Program-made: the position numbers and the translations under genes
Source: Helicobacteraceae bacterium
GTDB lineage: Bacteria > Campylobacterota > Campylobacteria > Campylobacterales > Sulfurimonadaceae
Reading direction: 5' to 3'
DNA: 5,518 bases
NCBI GenBank assembly: GCA_027081565.1
Contig: JALWKG010000107.1
Location: 1 to 5,518, forward strand
In this document: in pieces, positions 1-5,518 of the stretch
Layout of the letters: each line of letters starts with the position of its first letter
Numbering within the stretch: the first letter of the stretch is position 1
The notes under the pieces: generated by a model
What the model was told of the DNA's origin: nothing
Database searches by the model: none
What the model saw: only the letters and a program-made list of their open reading frames with translations

Positions 1-994
1 AGGCTTTACTGTAAGAGACACGGGTAAAGGGATACCTGCAGACCAGATCACCAAAGTGACCAAGCCATTTGAGTCGGGAGATCAGGCAGATCAGCGTCTG
101 GGGATTGGTCTTAGTCTTTCTCATGGGTTAGTAGAACTTTTAGGGGGCGACTTGAAGATCGCTTCTGAAGAGGGTCGTGGTTCACAGTTTAGCTTTACAC
201 TGGATTTTAATGCGGTCAAAGAGAACAGTTTTCAAGTGGTTGAAAACCGACGGGTCAAGGTGGCACTGCTTGACGATAGAAAGATCGACGATGCCAACTT
301 GCTGACGAACTATCTTCGCAGTTTTGGAGTAAATGTTGAAAAAGTCCATACTTTAGATGAACATATTTATGACAACATTGATATGCTTTATCTGGTTGCT
401 TCACAGGAGCAGTCAGCCTGGTTGATGAAGTTAGGGACCTATAACAAACAGTGTCGCGTTGTTCTTGTCTTGGATGCCGGCGAAAAACTGCAGACACGTA
501 CAACACATATTGTTGATTATGTCATCAACAAACCGCTTCTTCCAACACGCATCTCAGAACATGTCAGTATGGCATTCAAGCTTCAAGATTCTGACACTAA
601 AGAGAAGTTGAATGACAAAGGGATTAGAGCCCTTGTGGTTGAAGACAACCTTATTAACCAGCGTCTGATCTCAATCTTGCTGCAAGAGTATAACCTTAAG
701 GTCTCTACCGCATCCGATGGAGATGAGGGTGTCCGTAAGTGCGAGAACCAAGAATTCGACATTGTCTTTATGGACATTGATATGCCAATTAAAAACGGTA
801 TTATCGCGACCCAAGAGATCAAAGAACGTATGTCCTCTGGTCATAACATGCCAATTATCGCCTTGACTGCTTTGGCTATGGAGGGCGACAGAGAGAACAT
901 TCTTAATGAAGGGCTTGATGATTATTTGGCGAAGCCTTTGACGCGGGCGAAACTAGAGTATATTCTAGAAAAACATCTCCAAGTCACTGTTTAA
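1..994 (+). CDS. Hybrid sensor histidine kinase, C-terminal part (5' end outside window)
   Basis: The reading frame is open from base 2, so this is the 3' end of a longer gene and the in-frame GTG at 56 is an internal valine codon. The first residues are the end of a GHKL ATPase domain: the G1 box D-T-G-K-G-I-P (bases 17-37), an F-box-like P-F-E-S-G, and the G2 box G-I-G-L-S-L (101-118) followed by V-E-L-L-G-G. A degenerate receiver follows (about 257-570): it keeps an Asp pair (272-277) and a K-P motif but has Val (395-397) where the phospho-acceptor Asp belongs. A complete receiver (about 620-985) has E-D at 641-646, acceptor Asp at 773-775, Thr at 866-868 and Lys at 932-934. Hybrid kinases of this build pass phosphate from a His domain to a receiver in the cytoplasm. 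The sensor and His-box regions lie upstream, so the stimulus cannot be inferred. There is no HPt domain at the C terminus, so a separate phosphotransfer partner is possible. Confidence 0.93.
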   Translation, partial: GFTVRDTGKGIPADQITKVTKPFESGDQADQRLGIGLSLSHGLVELLGGDLKIASEEGRGSQFSFTLDFNAVKENSFQVVENRRVKVALLDDRKIDDANLLTNYLRSFGVNVEKVHTLDEHIYDNIDMLYLVASQEQSAWLMKLGTYNKQCRVVLVLDAGEKLQTRTTHIVDYVINKPLLPTRISEHVSMAFKLQDSDTKEKLNDKGIRALVVEDNLINQRLISILLQEYNLKVSTASDGDEGVRKCENQEFDIVFMDIDMPIKNGIIATQEIKERMSSGHNMPIIALTALAMEGDRENILNEGLDDYLAKPLTRAKLEYILEKHLQVTV

Positions 995-1099
995 AAGTTT
1001 CAGCTGCGGCGCGATTTGCACTTCAGCTCACCACTCCACGCACAGCAGTGCGCTATCGGGATCGCTTCAGCACAACTCACACCACTTCTGAAACTTTTA
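992..1099. repeat. GC-rich palindromic element bounded by perfect 12-bp inverted repeats
   Basis: The left arm TAAAAGTTTCAG (992-1003) is the exact reverse complement of CTGAAACTTTTA (1088-1099), with 84 bases between. The interior can pair further: GCGAT (1011-1015) with ATCGC (1061-1065), CTG (1004-1006) with CAG (1068-1070), and an inner hairpin CGCAC/GTGCG (1039-1043 / 1048-1052) with loop AGCA. It also holds an imperfect direct repeat, CTTCAGC-TCACCACT (1021-1035) against CTTCAGC-ACAAC-TCACACCACT (1065-1086). Bases 1001-1090 are about 59% GC by hand count, far above the AT-rich DNA just downstream. The left arm includes the stop codon of the kinase gene. No target-site duplication is visible and no U-tract follows directly. 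It could be a MITE-like or REP-like dispersed repeat, a structured RNA, or a transcription end signal. Confidence 0.6.
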
Positions 1100-1180
1100 C
1101 ATGTATAGATATTTTTAAGATGAGCTTCGCCATCTCTCCATTCTCCATTAACTATTCACTAATCGTTTAACAAGGGTGAC

Positions 1181-1186
1181 TATACT
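1181..1186 (+). promoter_or_regulatory. Possible -10 box for the PPIase gene
   Basis: TATACT lies 33 bases upstream of the TTG start, with TG shortly before it and AT-rich DNA further upstream. No convincing -35 is present, which is common in Campylobacterota sigma-70 promoters. TTATAG at 1192-1197 is a weaker alternative. This rests on motif appearance only. Confidence 0.35.
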
Positions 1187-1207
1187 TTTCCTTATAGAAA
1201 TTAGCTC

Positions 1208-1214
1208 AAGGAAA
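1208..1214 (+). promoter_or_regulatory. Ribosome binding site supporting the TTG start of the PPIase gene
   Basis: AAGGAAA sits about 6-8 bases before TTG at 1220-1222. This site, plus the fact that a proper signal peptide begins exactly there, favours the rare TTG start over the next ATG codon, which lies inside the signal peptide. Confidence 0.7.
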
Positions 1215-1219
1215 TCCAT

Positions 1220-2059
1220 TTGAAATTAGCATTAAAAGTATTAGTATCAACAGCATTATTAAGTTCTATGGCAGCCGCTGAGGTCATTGCAACGGTTAAC
1301 GGCACTAAGATCACTGGTGACGAGGTTAACCAGGTTCTTATGGAAGGTACACAAGGGCGTTTTAATACACTTCCCAAAGAGAAGCAGACTGAGCTTCGTC
1401 AACGTATTGTTGAAGGTATGATCGCTCAGGAGATCGTTTATGGCGATGCTAAAAAGAGTGGTGTGCTTAACTCAAAAGAGTACAAAGATGAGTTGGCTAA
1501 AGTGATGGAGCGTGTTGAAAAACAGTTGGCTTCAAAAGTATGGGAAAAGCAGCAGTTTGACAAGATCAAACTCAGTGAAGATGAGATCCGTAAGTATTAC
1601 GACTCTCACATTAATGAGTTTGTTGAAAAAGAGAAGGTCCATGCCCGTCATATCTTAGTCAAGACAGAAGAGGAAGCTAAAAAGATCATCGCTTCTCTTA
1701 AAGGCAAGCAGGGTGAAGAGCTAAAAACTGCCTTTATAGAGAGTGCTAAAAAGAACTCTACCGGCCCTAGTGGTCCAAAAGGTGGTGACCTTGGTTCATT
1801 CCCACGTGGACAGATGGTGCCAGAGTTTAATGACAAGGTCTTTACTATGAAGGTCGGCACTATTACTCAAGAACCGGTAAAGACACAGTTTGGTTATCAC
1901 ATCATCTATCTTGAAGACAAGGCTACAGGCAGAGAGTTAGACTTTAAAGATGTCAAAAGCTTTATAGAACAGAAGCTTAAGATGGAGAAGTTCAAAGCGG
2001 CTATGGAAAAGAAGATGCAAGCGCTTAAAAGTGAAGCAACGATCACTTACGGTAAGTAA
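1220..2059 (+). CDS. Exported parvulin-type peptidyl-prolyl cis-trans isomerase (PEB4/Cbf2, PpiC/SurA-like)
   Basis: This 279-residue protein should catalyse cis-trans isomerisation of prolyl bonds and chaperone outer-membrane and exported proteins in the periplasm. Residues 1-20 form a Sec signal peptide: K2 and K6, a hydrophobic core, and a likely cleavage after S-M-A-A-A, leaving E-V-I-A-T-V-N-G as the mature N terminus. Residues 25-135 are a SurA-N-like helical chaperone region. The parvulin domain spans about 138-232, with H-A-R-H-I-L-V (141-147), G-G-D-L-G-S-F (188-194), M-V-P-E-F (199-203), and P-V-K-T-Q-F-G-Y-H-I-I (219-229). A lysine-rich helical tail follows. Length and layout match the PEB4 (Cbf2) antigen of Campylobacter, about 273 residues by recollection. 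In Campylobacter that gene typically precedes the fructose-bisphosphate aldolase gene; here a PLP enzyme follows and overlaps instead. Start is TTG with a good ribosome binding site. Confidence 0.93.
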   Translation: MKLALKVLVSTALLSSMAAAEVIATVNGTKITGDEVNQVLMEGTQGRFNTLPKEKQTELRQRIVEGMIAQEIVYGDAKKSGVLNSKEYKDELAKVMERVEKQLASKVWEKQQFDKIKLSEDEIRKYYDSHINEFVEKEKVHARHILVKTEEEAKKIIASLKGKQGEELKTAFIESAKKNSTGPSGPKGGDLGSFPRGQMVPEFNDKVFTMKVGTITQEPVKTQFGYHIIYLEDKATGRELDFKDVKSFIEQKLKMEKFKAAMEKKMQALKSEATITYGK

Positions 2060-2966
2060 GATCAAGCTCCCTTCTGCTGTAGAGACCTTTGTGTTTCACG
2101 GTAGAACCATCTACATCAAACGCGATGATCTGGTTGATCCGGATCTCAGCGGAAACAAATTCCGAAAACTCTTTTTTCTCTTAAACACCCCTTCTGCAAA
2201 CTACAAACGTATTATCTCCTATGGTGGCAGTCAGTCTAACGCTATGGCCTCTATAGCGGCACTCTGTAAACGAAAAGGGTGGACGTTCCTCTACATTACC
2301 AAAACCCTTTCCAAGACATTAAGAGATGCGGTACAAGGCAACCTGGCATCTGCATTAAGTGATGGTATGCAACTGCTGGAAGTAGAACATGCAGCATATG
2401 AGAATGTCATAAGATCGCTCTACACTCCAACTCCAGACAGTCGGATCGCCAGTTATGAAGGAGATTTGCTTTTGGCACAAGGTGGTGCTGATTTGGGCGC
2501 TAAAGCGGGCATTAAAGTTTTAGCGCAAGAGATACAGCAGTGGAGAGAAGAACAACATATACAAAAGCTGACAGTTATAACACCGTCGGGTACTGGAACC
2601 ACAGCACTTTATCTGGCAAAGTATATGGAGGAGACAAAAGTTATGACAACCGCTCTTGTTGGCTCAAAAGCGTATCTGCAAGAGCAGATGTCAAGCTTGG
2701 AAAGTATTCCAGATAATTTGAATATTTTAGAGACCTCTAAAAAATACCACTTTGCAAAACCCTATAAAGAATATGTAGAGATCTACGAGATGATGAAAGA
2801 GCAGGAGATCGAGATAGACCTGCTTTATGCACCTAAGATGTTGTTGGCGCTCGGTGAAAAGATGTCTGAGATAGAGGGTGACATACTCTATGTTCATAGT
2901 GGCGGGACAAAAGGCAATACCTCTATGTTGGGCAGGTACAAAAGAAAAGGGTTCTTTACGCCATAG
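2031..2966 (+). CDS. PLP-dependent ACC deaminase / D-cysteine desulfhydrase family protein
   Basis: This is a 311-residue fold-type II PLP enzyme. K-R-D-D-L (30-34) and S-G-N-K-F-R-K-L (40-47) mark the family; K43 should be the Schiff-base lysine. Y-G-G-S-Q-S-N-A (64-71) is the substrate-carboxylate loop, S-G-T-G-T-T (186-191) the phosphate-binding loop, D-L-L-Y-A-P-K (263-269) the region carrying an active-site Tyr, and Y-V-H-S-G-G (287-292) the cofactor-ring contact. Members either deaminate 1-aminocyclopropane-1-carboxylate to 2-oxobutyrate and ammonia, or break D-cysteine into pyruvate, sulfide and ammonia. Sequence alone does not decide between them; D-cysteine desulfhydrase seems likelier in a bacterium with no plant link. 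The GTG start overlaps the PPIase gene by 29 bases and lacks a clear ribosome binding site, suggesting coupled translation. A GTG at 2091 is an alternative, but family-like sequence before it (L-P-S-A-V-E-T-F) favours 2031. Confidence 0.85.
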   Translation: MKQRSLTVSKIKLPSAVETFVFHGRTIYIKRDDLVDPDLSGNKFRKLFFLLNTPSANYKRIISYGGSQSNAMASIAALCKRKGWTFLYITKTLSKTLRDAVQGNLASALSDGMQLLEVEHAAYENVIRSLYTPTPDSRIASYEGDLLLAQGGADLGAKAGIKVLAQEIQQWREEQHIQKLTVITPSGTGTTALYLAKYMEETKVMTTALVGSKAYLQEQMSSLESIPDNLNILETSKKYHFAKPYKEYVEIYEMMKEQEIEIDLLYAPKMLLALGEKMSEIEGDILYVHSGGTKGNTSMLGRYKRKGFFTP

Positions 2967-2983
2967 TGGTATTTTTTCCTATG

Positions 2984-3011
2984 TTGAAGTAAACCTATAT
3001 TTTGGTAAAAT
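2984..3011 (+). promoter_or_regulatory. Candidate sigma-70 promoter for purC
   Basis: TTGAAG (2984-2989) and TAAAAT (3006-3011) are separated by 16 bases, the best promoter match in the window. It sits just after the stop of the PLP enzyme gene and predicts a transcript start near 3018, giving a leader of about 66 bases before the chosen purC start. It implies purC can be transcribed separately from the upstream pair. No PurR-like operator was recognised. Confidence 0.55.
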
Positions 3012-3070
3012 TCGGGCAACAAAAAAATGCCTGAGTCTTTGGTAGCAAAGATTATGAAAAGCATAGATAT

Positions 3071-3076
3071 AAAGGG
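3071..3076 (+). promoter_or_regulatory. purC: Ribosome binding site that sets the purC start at 3084
   Basis: AAAGGG lies 7 bases before ATG 3084. The in-frame upstream ATGs at 3027 and 3054 have no comparable site, and the residues they would add have no counterpart in remembered family members. Confidence 0.65.
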
Positions 3077-3083
3077 TTTGAGA

Positions 3084-4187
3084 ATGAATTTATCTGAAAA
3101 AGTACTGGCTGTAAACAACGATCTTCCTATTAGAACAGATGCTCCTGTTCATAGCGGTAAGGTACGCTCTGTTTACTGGTTGACTGAGAGTGACAGCAAG
3201 CGTTTGATCGAAGAGAAGGGCTACGAGGTACCTCTAGACACACCTCTGGCTATTATGGTGATCAGTGACCGTATCTCTGCGTTTGACTGTATTTGGAAAG
3301 GTGAGGGGAACATGGAGGGTGTACCGGGTAAGGGTGCCGCTCTCAATGCCATCTCCAACCACTGGTTCAAGCTCTTTAAAGAGCAGGGACTTGCAGAGAG
3401 TCACATTCTTGACATTCCACACCCTTTTGTCTGGATCGTACAAAAAGCAAAACCTGTGATGATAGAGGCGATCTGCCGTCAGTACATTACGGGTTCTATG
3501 TGGCGCTCTTATGAAAAAGGTGAACGTGAGTTTTGTGGGATCAAGATACCTGATGGTCTGAAAAAAGATTCCAAGTTACCAGAATTATTGCAAACACCTT
3601 CTACAAAAGGCATTCTCAAAGGTATCCCAGGTGTGCCTGAGGTCGATGATGTCAACATTACACGTAAAGACATTGAAGACAATTATGAAGCTTTCAATTT
3701 TAGATCATTAGAAGATATCACACTTTATGAAAAGCTTTTGACCGAAGGCTTTAACGTTATCGCAAAGGAACTTGAAAAGATCGATCAGATCTTTGTAGAT
3801 ACCAAGTTTGAGTTTGGCTACGTTAATGATCGTGACGGTAACGAAAAACTGATCTATATGGATGAAGTGGGTACACCTGACTCATCACGCATCTGGGATG
3901 GGGAACAGTACCGAAAAGGCAAAGTAGTAGAAAACTCCAAAGAGGGCTTCCGTCAATTACTCCTTAACCATTTTCCTGATCCGGACATCTTGCTGAACAA
4001 GTCACGCATGAAAGAGCGTGAGGCCTTAGCCCGTGACAATGAACTGCCAACAGAAGTGTTGATGAATGTCTCTAAAACATACACTGAACTGGCAGAGAAG
4101 ATCACGGGTAAAAAGATCGTACTTTCAGACAACCCAAAAGCAGAGATCGTAGAGATCTTGCGTGAGCAGTATGGACTTATAGATTAA
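3084..4187 (+). CDS. purC: Phosphoribosylaminoimidazole-succinocarboxamide synthase (SAICAR synthase), long form
   Basis: PurC joins CAIR and L-aspartate using ATP to make SAICAR in cytoplasmic de novo purine synthesis. The 367-residue product (counting from ATG 3084) carries the nucleotide-binding H-S-G-K-V-R-S-V-Y (23-31), I-S-D-R-I-S-A-F-D (60-68), G-K-G-A-A-L-N-A-I-S (82-91), the substrate-binding C-R-Q-Y-I-T-G-S-M-W (131-140), S-T-K-G (173-176), D-T-K-F-E-F-G-Y (239-246) and D-E-V-G-T-P-D-S-S-R-I-W-D (260-272). The common bacterial form is about 237 residues (E. coli); this longer form, with insertions and a C-terminal extension, is what I recall from Vibrio and related marine gammaproteobacteria, also 367 residues and starting with a very similar L-A-V-N-x-D-L-P-I-R-T-D segment. 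No other pur gene is nearby. In-frame ATGs at 3027 and 3054 would add 19 or 10 residues but look like leader sequence. Confidence 0.95.
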   Translation: MNLSEKVLAVNNDLPIRTDAPVHSGKVRSVYWLTESDSKRLIEEKGYEVPLDTPLAIMVISDRISAFDCIWKGEGNMEGVPGKGAALNAISNHWFKLFKEQGLAESHILDIPHPFVWIVQKAKPVMIEAICRQYITGSMWRSYEKGEREFCGIKIPDGLKKDSKLPELLQTPSTKGILKGIPGVPEVDDVNITRKDIEDNYEAFNFRSLEDITLYEKLLTEGFNVIAKELEKIDQIFVDTKFEFGYVNDRDGNEKLIYMDEVGTPDSSRIWDGEQYRKGKVVENSKEGFRQLLLNHFPDPDILLNKSRMKEREALARDNELPTEVLMNVSKTYTELAEKITGKKIVLSDNPKAEIVEILREQYGLID

Positions 4188-4194
4188 TAAGTGA

Positions 4195-4229
4195 ATTTAC
4201 AGCTGTTACAAAAAGGTAACGCTGTGAAT
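4195..4229. terminator. Strong hairpin between convergent genes, likely shared transcription end
   Basis: Bases 4195-4209 pair with 4216-4229 in a 14-bp stem that includes one G-T wobble and a single bulged T (4204), around the loop AAAAAG. It fills most of the 44-base gap between the purC stop and the stop of the opposite-strand gene, the usual place for a bidirectional terminator. Neither strand has a clear U-tract after the stem, so it may act with Rho or as an RNA-stabilising 3' end. Confidence 0.6.
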
Positions 4230-4231
4230 CA

Positions 4232-4597
4232 TTACGACTTATTAGCTTGATACGACTTTTTAAGTTGTGTCCATTGTGGGTACTTTTTTAGATATCGTAC
4301 ATAGTCAGCCATCACTTTTTTATGAGCTTTGTCTGTCTTAGCCTCTTTAACACGGGCCTCTAACTCTTGAATGGTTGTTGCTTCTAGCTTCTGTGTAAGT
4401 CCTGCAATGTTTTTACCAACGTTTTCAACAATAAGACGCATCGCTTCAATGTCAGGGTCTTTTTGCTCTAAGGCCTCACGCAACTGGTAATAACCGCGAA
4501 TTGTATTATAAACTTCTGTACGCTCTTTTTTCCAGTAAGCAAATGTTTGACGGCTCTGGTTTAGCTCTGTTGCTATTTTGTTTTCAGTGATTTTCAT
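4232..4597 (-). CDS. Small basic helix-turn-helix protein, function unknown
   Basis: The product has 121 residues and I do not recognise it as a named family. Residues 6-24 read like a canonical helix-turn-helix: N-K-I-A-T-E-L-N, a turn at Q-S, then a recognition helix R-Q-T-F-A-Y-W-K-K, close to the common S-R-Q-T-x-x-x-W-K-K pattern of phage-type and XRE-like DNA-binding domains. The remainder (about 35-108) is rich in Lys, Glu, Leu and Ala and looks wholly helical, possibly a coiled coil for dimerisation, ending in Y-P-Q-W-T-Q-L-K-K. By hand count there are 24 Lys/Arg and 16 Asp/Glu, so it is basic. No signal peptide or membrane segment is seen. It converges on purC and has its own ribosome binding site and -10 candidates. 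A DNA-binding, possibly self-regulating role is inference. Confidence 0.82.
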   Translation of the reverse strand: MKITENKIATELNQSRQTFAYWKKERTEVYNTIRGYYQLREALEQKDPDIEAMRLIVENVGKNIAGLTQKLEATTIQELEARVKEAKTDKAHKKVMADYVRYLKKYPQWTQLKKSYQANKS

Positions 4598-4600
4598 TTT

Positions 4601-4607
4601 GTTCCTT
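4601..4607 (-). promoter_or_regulatory. Ribosome binding site of the helix-turn-helix gene
   Basis: On the minus strand AAGGAAC lies just ahead of ATG (4597-4595), separated by AAA. This near-ideal placement fixes the start and supports the gene being real. Confidence 0.75.
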
Positions 4608-4620
4608 AATATATAGAAGA

Positions 4621-4626
4621 ATTATA
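4621..4626 (-). promoter_or_regulatory. Candidate -10 box for the helix-turn-helix gene
   Basis: A perfect TATAAT on the minus strand would start a transcript with a leader of under 20 bases. A second TATAAT (minus strand, 4648-4643) lies 22 bases further upstream. Neither has a convincing -35, typical of Campylobacterota promoters, and their spacing leaves open two start points. Confidence 0.5.
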
Positions 4627-4733
4627 GCTTATTATGCCAGCAATTATACAGCTGAACGAGAGGTGTTCCTTAGGTAGTGTCCCAGTCTCTTCTAACATGA
4701 AAAGTACAAGAAGCATACCCTTTGCTCATGGTG

Positions 4734-5518
4734 TTACACGGTATCACGATACTTTACAATGCTTTTGATGGTGTCGATGATGTCAGAAGGCTTTTTTTGG
4801 TACGGGTTGTAGTATCTTGTGTAGAGTATGTAAGCGGCTGCGAAGATCTCTTCAACACTCAGTTGTCGTTTTCGACGTTCATTATGACTTCTATCGTCTG
4901 TGACACTCCATCCTGCATAAAAAGGCATCCCAAAACAGACACATTTGCAGCCACATAACAAAGCTTCAAAACCCATGCCGGAAGTTTTTGTGTAGACTTT
5001 GTCGAAGTGCTTTAAAAGTGAGATGGGGTTGACATTTTCTTCTAGGATGATGCACTGTTTTTGTGCCTTTGTTATGTCGATATCTGAACGTTTTTTTCCA
5101 CTTAAAACATCAGGATGGATTTTTAGGTAGACCTTCGCATCTGGATTTTCAGCTATGGCTGCGTCAAGCATCTCAGCGGTACTATAGTGGTTAAGCATAC
5201 CATACTCCAAAGAGGCATCACCTGCTGTCTGTGCGATTACAAGAACACTCTTTTGTTCATTTAGTCCATACTTTTTACAAAACGCATCATCTACAAAGCC
5301 AGCGTTGTTGTACTTGGAAATGTTATGCTCCAACATAAGCGCAATGGCATGAGAAGCGTCATCCATCAGCTTTGTATCACTGGAAAAATCATAGCTGTTG
5401 AGTATGTTTTCAAGTCGGCTTGGAGTTGTGGCATCATAGAAGATGCCCACGTCATCTTCTACAAGTGAAAAGGAGGGTGAACCTTCAATCCCTAAGCCTA
5501 TAGAGCGTATGAAGCCGT
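4734..5518 (-). CDS. kpsC: KpsC-like capsule polysaccharide beta-Kdo transferase, C-terminal part
   Basis: The frame stays open to the right edge, so the N terminus is missing; GTG at 5450 is an internal codon. KpsC (Capsule_synth family) is a cytoplasmic, membrane-associated enzyme that adds beta-linked Kdo residues to the lipid anchor on which group 2 type capsules are built. Visible hallmarks in order: G-F-I-R-S-I-G-L-G (about 5516-5490), S-L-V-E-D-D then G-I-F-Y-D-A (5468-5433), P-S-R-L-E, L-K-I-H-P-D-V-L-S-G-K (about 5126-5094), T-S-G-M-G-F-E-A-L-L (about 4985-4956), M-P-F-Y-A-G-W-S-V-T-D-D-R (about 4925-4890), and the closing L-S-V-E-E-I-F-A-A-A-Y-I-L-Y-T-R-Y-Y. KpsC usually has two related halves; ending soon after the last motif suggests this is the second. 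KpsS shares the family, but the F-I-R-S-x-G-L-G and F-Y-A-G-W motifs favour KpsC. Four alternating cysteines (4935-4955) before the F-Y-A-G-W motif are unusual. No clear terminator follows. Confidence 0.88.
   Translation of the reverse strand, partial: GFIRSIGLGIEGSPSFSLVEDDVGIFYDATTPSRLENILNSYDFSSDTKLMDDASHAIALMLEHNISKYNNAGFVDDAFCKKYGLNEQKSVLVIAQTAGDASLEYGMLNHYSTAEMLDAAIAENPDAKVYLKIHPDVLSGKKRSDIDITKAQKQCIILEENVNPISLLKHFDKVYTKTSGMGFEALLCGCKCVCFGMPFYAGWSVTDDRSHNERRKRQLSVEEIFAAAYILYTRYYNPYQKKPSDIIDTIKSIVKYRDTV

Noticed and set aside
255..506. Minus-strand open frame inside the kinase gene
   Set aside because: It is antisense to a confident coding region with no supporting start signal.
1021..1086. 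CRISPR-like direct repeat
   Set aside because: There are only two imperfect copies inside a palindromic element, with no spacer array and no cas genes.
1117..1134. AGATG/CATCT small hairpin upstream of the PPIase gene
   Set aside because: A 5-bp stem with an 8-base loop is expected by chance, and no functional placement is evident.
2941..2957. AAAGAA/TTCTTT hairpin before a T-run, as a terminator for the PLP enzyme gene
   Set aside because: The stem is only six A/T-rich pairs, lies inside the coding sequence, and the T-run begins a dozen bases later.
3012..3083. Purine riboswitch in the purC leader
   Set aside because: The leader is short and shows no recognisable aptamer stems or conserved purine-binding core.
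2894..3118. Minus-strand open frame spanning the PLP enzyme end and the purC start
   Set aside because: It covers two well-supported genes and a promoter on the other strand, and the product looks like no known protein.
4688..4713. CTTCT/AGAAG pairing downstream of KpsC as its terminator
   Set aside because: It has five pairs with a long loop and no T-run on the minus strand; too weak to call.
4722..4958. Plus-strand open frame of 78 codons over the KpsC 3' end
   Set aside because: It lies antisense to the clearly homologous KpsC frame, has no ribosome binding site and gives a protein with no recognisable features.

Overview
The window looks like part of a Campylobacterota (formerly Epsilonproteobacteria) chromosome, probably a free-living marine or vent-type relative of Sulfurimonas or Sulfurovum. 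The reasons are moderate-to-low GC, a PEB4/Cbf2-like periplasmic peptidyl-prolyl isomerase with a TTG start, AT-rich promoters with weak -35 boxes, and the overall protein style. The genus is an inference from remembered family members; no search was run.

Layout. Bases 1-994 (+) hold the 3' part of a hybrid sensor histidine kinase: the end of the ATPase domain, a degenerate receiver and an intact receiver. Bases 992-1099 are a compact GC-rich segment bounded by perfect 12-bp inverted repeats, unlike the AT-rich DNA around it and possibly a dispersed repeat. Bases 1220-2059 (+) encode the exported parvulin-type isomerase. Its 3' end overlaps a PLP-dependent enzyme of the ACC deaminase / D-cysteine desulfhydrase family (2031-2966, +). 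After a good candidate sigma-70 promoter comes purC (3084-4187, +), encoding the 367-residue form of SAICAR synthase.

The coding strand then flips. A small basic helix-turn-helix protein (4232-4597, -) converges on purC across a strong hairpin. The window ends in the C-terminal part of a KpsC-like capsule beta-Kdo transferase (4734-5518, -), which runs off the right edge. No gene-free stretch exceeds 300 bases; the longest is 995-1219.

How the genes relate. The isomerase and PLP enzyme are probably co-transcribed and translationally coupled. purC seems to have its own promoter. The kinase, purC and KpsC have no evident shared pathway, so this reads as a housekeeping segment next to the edge of a surface-polysaccharide locus. 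I see no CRISPR array, transposase, tRNA, rRNA or clear defence system. The items most worth a second look are the palindromic element, the long-form PurC with strong resemblance to marine gammaproteobacterial enzymes, and the uncharacterised helix-turn-helix protein.
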